DNA of 6,446 nucleotides, taken from Bryobacterales bacterium. Its GTDB lineage: Bacteria; Acidobacteriota; Terriglobia; Bryobacterales; Bryobacteraceae. This document shows positions 1-5,693 of this stretch, one piece after another. The notes beneath the pieces were generated by a model. It saw only the letters and a list, made by a program, of their open reading frames with translations. It ran no database searches and was not told the DNA's origin. The stretch is taken from positions 14,272 to 20,717 of the forward strand of contig DNFG01000417.1 of NCBI GenBank assembly GCA_003487005.1. The letters are read 5' to 3'. Numbering within the stretch: position 1 is the first letter of the stretch; the number at the start of each line of letters is the position of its first letter. The position numbers and the translations under genes were made by a program.

Positions 1-1212
1 CGCTATCAGGGCGGGCACAACGCCGGCCACACCGTGCAGGTCGGTCCGCAGAAGTTCGTCCTCAAGCTGATTCCTAGCGGGGTCCTGCACCCCCACACGC
101 GCGTCGTGATCGGCAACGGCGTCGTCGTGGACCCGCAGGCGCTGCTCGACGAACTCGACATGCTCGAGCAGGCCGGCATCGACATCGCGGGCAAGATTTC
201 CATCAGCAGCCGCGCCCACGTCATCTTCCCCTTCCACCGGATGGTGGAAAAAGTGAGCGAAAATCGCGTGGACCGCGTCGCGATCGGCACCACCTCCCGG
301 GGGATCGGCCCTTGTTATGAGGACAAGGTCGGCCGCCGCGGCATCCGGATGGCGGACCTGCTCAACCCCGATCTTTTCCGCACGCTCTACTCGTTCCTCT
401 CCGACGACAAACAGACCATCGCCCGCGCCTTCGGCATCAACGACGACATCCGCTTCGACGAGATCCTCGCCGATTACCTCCGGATGGCCGAGCGCATCCG
501 GCCCATGGTCTGCGACACCGCCCGCCTGCTCAATGACGAAATGGCGCGCGGCAAACGGGTTCTGTTCGAAGGCGCCCAGGGCACCATGCTCGACATCGAC
601 CACGGCACTTACCCGTTCGTCACCAGTTCCAGCGCGGCCGCCGGCGGCGCCTGCACCGGCACCGGCGTCCCCCCCACGAAGATCGATGGCGTGATTGGCG
701 TCTCGAAAGCCTACATCACCCGTGTCGGCGGCGGCCCGTTCCCCTCCGAGGACACCGGCCCGGGCGGAGACCGCATCCGCGAGGCCGGCCTCGAATATGG
801 CTCCGTCACGGGTCGCCCGCGCCGCTGCGGATGGTTCGATGTCCCGCTGCTGCGCTACACCGCCATGGTTAATGGCTTCGATTCCCTCATCGTGACCAAA
901 CTCGACGTGCTCGACGGCCTCGGCGAACTCAAGGTCTGCACCTCCTATCGCGTCCATGGCGAAGTCACCGACGAAATGCCCGCCGCCAACCTGCTGCTCG
1001 AACAGGTCGAGGCGGTCTATGAAACCGTCCCCGGCTGGGATCAGCCGACCTCCGGCATCACGCGCTACCAGGACCTGCCCCAGGCCACCCGCGACTATGT
1101 CGCCTTCCTCGAAGAGCGGACCGGCGTCGAAGTCGGCGCCGTCTCCACAGGCCCGGAACGCTCCGAGACCATCGTTCGCCCTGGATCGAAGCTCGAAAAG
1201 CTCCTTGGCTAG
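1..1212 (+). CDS. purA: Adenylosuccinate synthetase, 5'-truncated by window edge
   Basis: Catalyses the GTP-dependent joining of IMP and aspartate to adenylosuccinate, the first committed step from IMP to AMP in the cytoplasm. The frame is open from base 1 (403 codons plus TAG). Visible family motifs, in window codons: QGGHNAGHT at 3-11, with the catalytic His at codon 10 (E. coli His41 by family knowledge); GTTSRGIGP at 96-104 in the IMP-binding region; FEGAQGTMLDIDHGTYPF at 189-206; TRVGGGPFP near 240; and TKLDVLDG at 299-306, whose Lys300 and Asp302 match the guanine-recognising K331/D333 of E. coli. This constant offset implies that about 31 residues are missing, including the GDEGKGK phosphate loop and the catalytic Asp13. 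The GTG at 34 is an internal Val codon, not the start. The C-terminus is complete (STGPERSET). The gene looks intact and ordinary; its operon partners lie upstream and outside the window. Confidence 0.98.
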   Translation, partial: RYQGGHNAGHTVQVGPQKFVLKLIPSGVLHPHTRVVIGNGVVVDPQALLDELDMLEQAGIDIAGKISISSRAHVIFPFHRMVEKVSENRVDRVAIGTTSRGIGPCYEDKVGRRGIRMADLLNPDLFRTLYSFLSDDKQTIARAFGINDDIRFDEILADYLRMAERIRPMVCDTARLLNDEMARGKRVLFEGAQGTMLDIDHGTYPFVTSSSAAAGGACTGTGVPPTKIDGVIGVSKAYITRVGGGPFPSEDTGPGGDRIREAGLEYGSVTGRPRRCGWFDVPLLRYTAMVNGFDSLIVTKLDVLDGLGELKVCTSYRVHGEVTDEMPAANLLLEQVEAVYETVPGWDQPTSGITRYQDLPQATRDYVAFLEERTGVEVGAVSTGPERSETIVRPGSKLEKLLG

Positions 1213-1658
1213 TTCCGGCCCAGCAGCATGGCCGGCGCTATGGTTCCGGCCACGGTCAACAGGATCACGACGATCTGCAGGCGTTGCGCCGCGCCGCGCG
1301 CCACACGCACCATCGTCACGATGGCGTAGCCCAGCGTCGCCAACGTCCCCAACTTGACGAAGCCCATCACCAAAGACTCGCGCATGCGCGTTTCCACGTC
1401 GCCTTCAATCAGCCGCAATGTCCCGCTGGTCGCCGACATCGCCACGTAAATAGAGACCATCACCCCAACCATCAACCACAACACCCACCGCCCGGCCCAC
1501 GCATCCGGCCGGCCCCGCCAGTCGAAATGGCTCGGCACCCTCCCGGGCACATCACCCCACTGGTACACCAGATACAAAATGACGCCCACCTGCACCGCCA
1601 GCGCCAGCGCCTCCAGGCCCCAGCGAACGGCTGCCACCAGTCCGGGATCAGACAACAT
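1209..1658 (-). CDS. Small DUF1648-type integral membrane protein, four predicted helices
   Basis: 149 residues, predicted to lie in the cytoplasmic membrane. Hydrophobic stretches at about 13-32, 59-76, 98-119 and 127-145 look like four transmembrane helices. Between helices 1 and 2 is a VPSHFDWRGRPDAWAGR segment (41-57), which matches the HF(N/D)xxGxPDxW signature of DUF1648, a segment found in SdpI-like immunity proteins and many small membrane proteins of unknown role. No function can be assigned. I chose the ATG at 1658. The frame is open up to 1751, but the extra 31 codons are rich in Arg and Cys, unlike the family, and would run through the divergent promoter gap into the neighbouring methyltransferase. 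It converges on purA, and the stop codons overlap. The domain call is by eye, and the length and topology fit. Confidence 0.75.
   Translation of the reverse strand: MLSDPGLVAAVRWGLEALALAVQVGVILYLVYQWGDVPGRVPSHFDWRGRPDAWAGRWVLWLMVGVMVSIYVAMSATSGTLRLIEGDVETRMRESLVMGFVKLGTLATLGYAIVTMVRVARGAAQRLQIVVILLTVAGTIAPAMLLGRN
1215..1235 (+). terminator. GC-rich stem-loop just after the purA stop, possible weak terminator
   Basis: CCGGCC at 1215-1220 pairs perfectly with GGCCGG at 1230-1235 across a 9-base loop, starting 2 bases after the purA TAG. No T-run follows, so it is not a canonical intrinsic terminator. It lies inside the end of the opposing membrane-protein gene, and a second CCGGCC sits at 1246-1251. 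In DNA this GC-rich, such 6-bp stems arise often by chance. Confidence 0.22.
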
Positions 1659-1714
1659 AGTCCGATAATAATCCGTCCCGAATGCCCGCGCGCGCCATGT
1701 TACACTCAGCGGCA
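1659..1714. promoter_or_regulatory. Divergent intergenic promoter region with candidate -10 elements in both directions
   Basis: This 56-base gap separates two divergent genes. On the plus strand TGTTACACT (1698-1706) fits an extended -10 (TGn then TACACT) and ends 8 bases before the methyltransferase ATG at 1715. On the minus strand TATTAT (1670-1665) ends 6 bases before the membrane-protein ATG at 1658. Both would put the transcription start at or within a few bases of the start codon, which suggests leaderless or near-leaderless messages. Consistent with this, I see no good Shine-Dalgarno sequence before either ATG. There is no convincing -35 at 17 bases in either direction. The AT-rich patch at 1665-1672 stands out against its GC-rich surroundings. 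Confidence 0.42.
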
Positions 1715-2518
1715 ATGACGGAACTCTGCAGGCTGTGCGGTGGACTGGCAACGGAACGTTTCCGCCACCGCGTGCTTGATAAATACGATGCCCGCTACTC
1801 CGAATGCGCCTCCTGCCATTCCCTCCAGACCGAGCCCCCCTTCTGGCTCGATGAAGCCTACTCCGTCCTCGACGCCACCCCCGACATCGGCTTCATGCGC
1901 CGCAATCTGCTGATGTCCGCTCTCACCGCCGAAGCCTTGCGCGCCGCCGGCATCGGCCCCGATGACCTCTGCCTCGACTGGGGCGCCGGTTTCGGCCTCT
2001 TCTGCCGCCTCCTGCGCGACTCCGGCTTCAATTTCCACGCCTACGACAAGTTCTCCCAGTCCCGCTATGCCTGGGACAAGCGCATCCAGAACCCCGCCGG
2101 CATTGCCCCACGCGTCATCACCGCCTTCGAGGTCTTCGAGCACCTCCCCGACCCCGCCCGCGACCTCGAAGAGCTTTTCAACTTTCGCCCCGAACTGCTC
2201 ATCTTCAGCACCGAGATCTACAACCGGCAGGCGCCGGACTGGTGGTACTTCGATCCACCCACCGGCCAGCACGTCTTTTTCTACTCCCGCGCCGCCCTCG
2301 AGTGGATCGCCGCCCGCCATGGCTACCGCCTCGTCTTCCTCGATCCGGCCTGGGCCTTCGTCCGCCCCGAGTCCCCTCTGCAGGCCGGGCCCTGGGTCCA
2401 GTCCGGTCTTGACAGCCTCCTCCACGAATTGAAGTCCGACCCCTGGCGCTGGGTCGGTCGCGATTACGAAGCTTTTCTCGCCGCCCGCCGCGCTAAAGCG
2501 CCTTCACCGGAACCGTAA
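1715..2518 (+). CDS. Class I SAM-dependent methyltransferase with N-terminal Cys4 zinc-site pattern
   Basis: 267 residues, soluble. The N-terminus has two cysteine knuckles, CRLC (5-8) and CASC (31-34), a zinc-site layout common in sugar and small-molecule methyltransferases of the Methyltransf_13/23 type. The SAM fold follows: motif I DWGAGFGLF (88-96), an acidic residue ending the second strand (D111 in HAYDKF), and AFEVFEHLPDP (137-147), the usual post-motif for this group. GQHVFFYS (184-191) is also typical. The substrate is unknown; relatives often sit in surface-glycan or natural-product loci, but no glycosyltransferase is nearby. I chose the ATG at 1715 because the family begins just before the first Cys pair. 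ATGs at 1682 and 1697 are in frame, but they fall in the divergent promoter gap. The last 26 bases overlap the convergent metal-binding gene. Confidence 0.88.
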   Translation: MTELCRLCGGLATERFRHRVLDKYDARYSECASCHSLQTEPPFWLDEAYSVLDATPDIGFMRRNLLMSALTAEALRAAGIGPDDLCLDWGAGFGLFCRLLRDSGFNFHAYDKFSQSRYAWDKRIQNPAGIAPRVITAFEVFEHLPDPARDLEELFNFRPELLIFSTEIYNRQAPDWWYFDPPTGQHVFFYSRAALEWIAARHGYRLVFLDPAWAFVRPESPLQAGPWVQSGLDSLLHELKSDPWRWVGRDYEAFLAARRAKAPSPEP

Positions 2519-3353
2519 ACCGCAGCGTATTCACCACCCCCCGCCGCTGAAACTGCGGCCACAGACGGTACATCCCCGGCCGCGGAAACACGGCATTGAA
2601 TTGCATCCGCGGGCCGCCCTCCCCGATGAACGGATGCGTGTGGATCAGGTCGATCAGATCCGCGCTCGCCGCCAGCAAATGCCCCCACGCCGACAGGTAC
2701 GGCTCCAGCCCCTCGCCCGGCGTCACCTCGAAGTGCAATTGCGTCACCAGACCCGCCAGCGGCGTCTCCGGCACCGTCCAGAACCGCGCCTCCAGGTTCG
2801 CCCCGCGCGCCGGACCCGCCTCCGCCGCCAGCACCGGCGCTTCAAACGCCGCCAGCGCCGACCCCGCGCTGAACATCGTCTTCACCGCCAGCTGCGGCGT
2901 CCCGCCCGCCGGGTAGAAGTCGCCCAGCAGCCGGTAGAAACCCTTTTTGGGCAGCACCGTTTCGAACACGAAGGTCCCGTCCCGTTGCGGCTCCGGATGC
3001 TCGTGCATGAAGAATTCAAGGTCGCCGCTCACGATGAACAGGTGAAACAGCATCTCGTGCATTTCGACAAACTCGCGCACGCGCTCGCCCGTGTCCGGGT
3101 GCAGCACCTCGAATCGCAGCGTCACCCGTTCGCCTGCCCGCCAGTTGCGTGGCGTCGCCGTCACCCGCAGCGGATACTCCCGGTGCACCGGCAACCCCGG
3201 CACCAGCGCCATCTTGCACCGCGGACAGAACCCCGGCGCCTTCTCGCGCACATCCGGATCCATCGGACACACCCACAACACGTCCGGCTCCTGCCCGCGC
3301 AGTGCCGGCGCCGCCGCCGCCCACAGTGAGAGCCACTCCCGCCGGTTCATCAT
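2493..3353 (-). CDS. Predicted exported heavy-metal-binding-domain protein with two His-rich beta domains
   Basis: 286 residues. The N-terminus MMNRREWLSLWAAAAPAL has a twin-arginine pair followed by a short hydrophobic stretch, so Tat export to the periplasm is likely. Residues 27-52 form a heavy-metal-binding domain like that fused to CusB- and CopB-type metal transporters: WVCPMDP, then CPRCKMALVP, with C29, M31, C43, C46 and M48. Two related beta-sandwich-like segments follow, at about 62-160 and 187-283. Each has HL...S.DL....H.HP (H104/H117/H119 and H225/H238/H240) and a later G.YRL...F. In known relatives this HxHP pattern belongs to copper- or metal-associated periplasmic proteins; the metal and partner here are not known. 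The start is 3 bases after the SDR stop on the same strand, so the genes are probably coupled. The second ATG at 3350 is an equally possible start. Confidence 0.8.
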   Translation of the reverse strand: MMNRREWLSLWAAAAPALRGQEPDVLWVCPMDPDVREKAPGFCPRCKMALVPGLPVHREYPLRVTATPRNWRAGERVTLRFEVLHPDTGERVREFVEMHEMLFHLFIVSGDLEFFMHEHPEPQRDGTFVFETVLPKKGFYRLLGDFYPAGGTPQLAVKTMFSAGSALAAFEAPVLAAEAGPARGANLEARFWTVPETPLAGLVTQLHFEVTPGEGLEPYLSAWGHLLAASADLIDLIHTHPFIGEGGPRMQFNAVFPRPGMYRLWPQFQRRGVVNTLRFTVPVKAL

Positions 3354-3356
3354 CGC

Positions 3357-4133
3357 TCAGGGCGTGAACGGCCACACGCTCGTCTCAAGGAACCCGCCGT
3401 CCACCGCGATCACCTGCCCGGTGATGTAGTCCGAACCCCGCCCGGCGAGAAACACCGCCAGCGGGGCCACCTCCTCCGGCGTCCCCATCCGCGGGTTCGC
3501 CTGGCTTGCTTTCAGCCACTCCAGCATCGGACCCTGGCTCCACATGTCCCGGTTCAGGTCCGTCAGAATGAAGCCCGGTGCGATGCAGTTCACCTGGATG
3601 TTGTGCCGTCCCCACTCCGCCGCCAATCCCCGCGTCAGCCCCGCCAGCGCCGCTTTCGTGATCGTGTAGACCGACACGAACGGCAGCCCGGTCAACGACG
3701 TCAGACTCCCGATGCTGATCACCTTCCCGCCCGCTCCGCGCGCGATCATCCGCTTCCCCACCGCCTGCGTCAGCTCCACGATGCCGTGGAGATTCGTCTC
3801 CAACAGCCGGTCATACTCCTCGCGCGGATACTCCTCGAACGCCATCCGCTTATTGATCCCCGCCACGTTCAACAAAATGTCGACGTCTGGCAGCGTCTCC
3901 ATCAGCGCCGCGCGCGACTCCCGGCTCGCCACATCCAACTCCACCGCCTCCGCCGCACAGCCCTCCGCCCGCAACCCCGCGGCGATGGATTCAAGTGCTT
4001 CGCGGTTGCGCGACGCCAGGATCGTCCGCGCTCCGGCCCGCGCCAGCGCCTCCGCGATCGCCTGACCAATTCCCCGGCTCGCGCCCGCCACCAGCGCGGT
4101 CTTTCCTTCAAGTGAAAACGGATTCTGCGGCAT
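3357..4133 (-). CDS. Short-chain dehydrogenase/reductase (SDR), gluconate/deoxygluconate dehydrogenase-like
   Basis: 258 residues, the usual length of a classical SDR; a cytoplasmic NAD(P)-dependent alcohol/ketone oxidoreductase. The Rossmann motif is GASRGIG (17-23), with R42 after the second strand and D67 in ELDVAS. NVAG (89-92) replaces the canonical NNAG. N114, S143, Y156 and K160 complete the Asn-Ser-Tyr-Lys catalytic set (SVYTITK). IAPGFILTD (184-192) and ITGQVIAVDGG (237-247) close the domain. The overall pattern resembles gluconate 5-dehydrogenase, KduD and 3-oxoacyl-ACP reductase relatives, so the substrate cannot be fixed from sequence. The frame is open upstream to 4700, but that part is antisense to the neighbouring dehydrogenase; the ATG at 4133 starts the family-like MPQNPFSLEGKTALV. 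It is first in a two-gene minus-strand unit with the metal-binding protein. Confidence 0.93.
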   Translation of the reverse strand: MPQNPFSLEGKTALVAGASRGIGQAIAEALARAGARTILASRNREALESIAAGLRAEGCAAEAVELDVASRESRAALMETLPDVDILLNVAGINKRMAFEEYPREEYDRLLETNLHGIVELTQAVGKRMIARGAGGKVISIGSLTSLTGLPFVSVYTITKAALAGLTRGLAAEWGRHNIQVNCIAPGFILTDLNRDMWSQGPMLEWLKASQANPRMGTPEEVAPLAVFLAGRGSDYITGQVIAVDGGFLETSVWPFTP

Positions 4134-4151
4134 GATATCTCTCAGGCTAGC
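4134..4151. promoter_or_regulatory. 18-base divergent gap between SDR and decarboxylating dehydrogenase genes
   Basis: Two divergent start codons lie only 18 bases apart, so any promoters must overlap the opposite coding sequence. The gap contains two palindromic hexamers, GATATC (4134-4139) and GCTAGC (4146-4151). AGG at 4144-4146 is a plausible short ribosome site for the plus-strand ATG at 4152. On the minus strand, GAGAG about 5 bases upstream of the SDR ATG could serve the same role. I see no convincing -10/-35 pair. Confidence 0.35.
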
Positions 4152-5222
4152 ATGGTGATCATGAAGCGCTATTCGATCGCCCTGCTGCCCGGCGACGGCA
4201 TCGGCCACGAAGTCATCCCCGCCGCCCGGAAGGTGCTTGAGAAGGCCGCTGCCGCCGGCGGCGCCGCTCTCGATTTCACCAGCTATGAGTGGGGCTCGGA
4301 ATACTACTTCGAGCACGGCATCATGATGCCCCCCGATGCCCTGCCCCGCCTCCGCGATCACGACGCCATTCTGCTCGGCGCCGTCGGCCACCCCGATATC
4401 CCCGACCACATCACCCTCAACGGTCTCCTCCTTCCTATCCGCCGCGGCTTCGACCTCTATGCCAACATCCGCCCCGCTTACCTCTACGAGGGTGTCGCCT
4501 GCCCCCTCAAAGGCTACGAACCCGGGTCCATCAACCTCGTCGTCGTTCGCGAAAACACCGAAGGCGAGTACGCCCAGGCTGGGGGCTTCGTCCACCACCA
4601 TTTCCCCGCCGAAGTCGCCATCCAGACCTCCGTCTTCACCCGCCACGGCACCGAGCGCATCATCCGCGCCGCCTTCGACCTCGCCCGCCGCCGCAATCAC
4701 CTCAAACGCGTCGCTTCCATCACCAAGTCCAACGCCCAGGGCTTCTCCATGGTCCTCTGGGACCGCGTCTTCCGCGAAGTCGCCGCCGAGTATCCCGACA
4801 TCCAGACCGAATCCCTACTCGTCGATGCCGCCGCCATGAACTTCGTCCGCCGCCCCTCCTCCTTCGATGTCGTCGTCGCATCCAACCTGTTCGGCGATAT
4901 TCTTAGCGACCTCTCCGCCATCATCACCGGCTCCATCGGCCTCGCCCCCAGCGCCAACCTCGACCCCTCCCGCCAGGCGCCGTCCCTCTTTGAACCCGTC
5001 CACGGCTCCGCCCCCGATATCGCCGGCCGCGGCCTCGCCAACCCCCTCGCTACCGTCCTCGCCGCCGCAATGATGATGGAGCACCTCGGCGAAGACGCCA
5101 TCGCCGCCGCCCTCGAATTCGCCGTCCGGCAGGTCCTCGCCTCCAGCCAGGCGCTCACGCCCGACCTCGGCGGTCAGGCGCGAACGGCCGATACCGTCGA
5201 AGCCCTTCTCGCCCTCCTCTAA
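4152..5222 (+). CDS. Tartrate dehydrogenase / D-malate dehydrogenase (decarboxylating) family protein
   Basis: 356 residues of the isocitrate/isopropylmalate dehydrogenase superfamily. These cytoplasmic enzymes oxidise a 2-hydroxy acid with NAD+ and a divalent metal, often with beta-decarboxylation. Motifs: LLPGDGIGHEV (11-21); HPDIPDHITLNGLLLPIRR (80-98), where the PDH segment and LLPIRR favour the tartrate/D-malate (TtuC/DmlA) branch over LeuB; RENTEGEY (133-140); the catalytic-type K192 in ITKSN; D225; metal-binding D249 and D253 in NLFGDILSD; and EPVHGSAPDIAGRGLANP (281-298), whose Asp-Ile pair (289-290) is the NAD-type signature. The substrate (tartrate, D-malate or 3-isopropylmalate-like acid) is inferred from similarity only. 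Start: ATG 4152 has AGG 5 bases upstream. ATG 4161 (MKRYSIALLPG) fits the family N-terminus equally well, and the difference is three residues. Divergent from the SDR gene. Confidence 0.9.
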   Translation: MVIMKRYSIALLPGDGIGHEVIPAARKVLEKAAAAGGAALDFTSYEWGSEYYFEHGIMMPPDALPRLRDHDAILLGAVGHPDIPDHITLNGLLLPIRRGFDLYANIRPAYLYEGVACPLKGYEPGSINLVVVRENTEGEYAQAGGFVHHHFPAEVAIQTSVFTRHGTERIIRAAFDLARRRNHLKRVASITKSNAQGFSMVLWDRVFREVAAEYPDIQTESLLVDAAAMNFVRRPSSFDVVVASNLFGDILSDLSAIITGSIGLAPSANLDPSRQAPSLFEPVHGSAPDIAGRGLANPLATVLAAAMMMEHLGEDAIAAALEFAVRQVLASSQALTPDLGGQARTADTVEALLALL

Positions 5223-5264
5223 TCTTTCTCTCAATCTTCGCCCATACCCGCCGATGAGCCTCTT

Positions 5265-5280
5265 GGAACCGGGAGGAACC
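5265..5280 (+). promoter_or_regulatory. Ribosome binding site of the receiver gene inside a GGAACC direct repeat
   Basis: GGGAGGA (5271-5277) is a strong Shine-Dalgarno sequence, though its GGAGG core is 12 bases from the ATG at 5289, a rather long spacing. It lies within two GGAACC copies (5265-5270 and 5275-5280) exactly 10 bases apart. The rest of the 66-base gap from 5223 shows a pyrimidine-rich stretch but no hairpin terminator and no clear promoter, so read-through from the upstream dehydrogenase gene is possible. Confidence 0.6.
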
Positions 5281-5288
5281 AAGTACTC

Positions 5289-5660
5289 ATGCCCGTTGAC
5301 GTTCTGATCGTTGATGATTCCGCGGCAATCCGCAAGATCCTGCAACGCGTTCTCGTGCAGGCCGAGGTGCCCCTCGGCCAGGTCGTCGAGGCCGGAGACG
5401 GCGTCGAGGCCCTCGCCCGCCTCAAGGAGACCAAGGTCGGGCTCATTCTCTCTGACATCAACATGCCCAACATGGACGGGCTCCAATTGCTCAACGCCGT
5501 CAAGGCCGACGACGGCCTCAAGTCCGTCCCTTTCATCATGGTCACCACCGAGGGCGGTACGTCCAAGGTGATGGAAGCGGTCAACCTCGGTGCGGTTGGC
5601 TATGTCAAAAAGCCCTTTACCGCCGAGCAAATCAAGGAAAAACTCGCGGGTATCATCTGA
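5289..5660 (+). CDS. cheY: CheY-type stand-alone response regulator receiver
   Basis: 123 residues, a single receiver domain with no output domain. The acidic pocket is D9/D10 (IVDDS), the phospho-acceptor is D56 (LSDINMP), the switch Thr is T86/T87 (MVTTE), the aromatic switch residue is Y105, and the conserved Lys is K108 (VKKPF). All residues needed for phosphorylation and signalling are present. As in chemotaxis CheY, a CheA-type histidine kinase should phosphorylate it and the phospho-form should bind a target such as a flagellar or pilus motor component or a regulator; the target is not shown here. The gene is followed 33 bases later by a CheX-type phosphatase, a natural partner that would switch it off. 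The ATG at 5289 starts directly before the first strand (VDVLIVDD). The symbol is given for family, not for proven chemotaxis. Confidence 0.95.
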   Translation: MPVDVLIVDDSAAIRKILQRVLVQAEVPLGQVVEAGDGVEALARLKETKVGLILSDINMPNMDGLQLLNAVKADDGLKSVPFIMVTTEGGTSKVMEAVNLGAVGYVKKPFTAEQIKEKLAGII

Positions 5661-5675
5661 CGCCCGCCCATTCTC

Positions 5676-5684
5676 GGAAGGAAG
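5676..5684 (+). promoter_or_regulatory. Ribosome binding site of the CheX-like gene
   Basis: GGAAGGAAG is a purine-rich Shine-Dalgarno-like stretch. Its AGGA core is 11 bases before the ATG at 5694, about the same long spacing as in the preceding receiver gene. No hairpin is visible in the 33-base gap, which supports co-transcription with the receiver. Confidence 0.6.
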
Positions 5685-5693
5685 ACCCCTCTC

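Noticed and set aside
34..1212. GTG at 34 as the start of purA
   Set aside because: The in-frame codons before it encode the conserved QGGHNAGHT catalytic segment, so the gene clearly enters from outside the window.
1659..1751. A 31-codon upstream extension of the DUF1648-type protein
   Set aside because: It would overlap the methyltransferase start and both candidate promoters, and it is not hydrophobic or family-like; the ATG at 1658 is more reasonable.
1706..2425. A 239-codon minus-strand frame opposite the methyltransferase
   Set aside because: Gly/Glu/Val-rich shadow; the plus strand carries intact SAM-binding and cysteine motifs.
2601..3329. A 242-codon plus-strand frame opposite the metal-binding gene
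   Set aside because: Arg/His/Gln-rich translation with no family features; the opposite strand encodes clear metal-binding motifs and a signal sequence.
4134..4700. N-terminal extension of 189 residues on the SDR protein
   Set aside because: The extension is antisense to the dehydrogenase gene and low in complexity, and a classical SDR N-terminus starts at the ATG at 4133.
5223..5288. A terminator or strong promoter between the dehydrogenase and the receiver gene
   Set aside because: I found no inverted repeat followed by T residues and no credible -35/-10 pair; only a pyrimidine-rich stretch and the ribosome site are visible.
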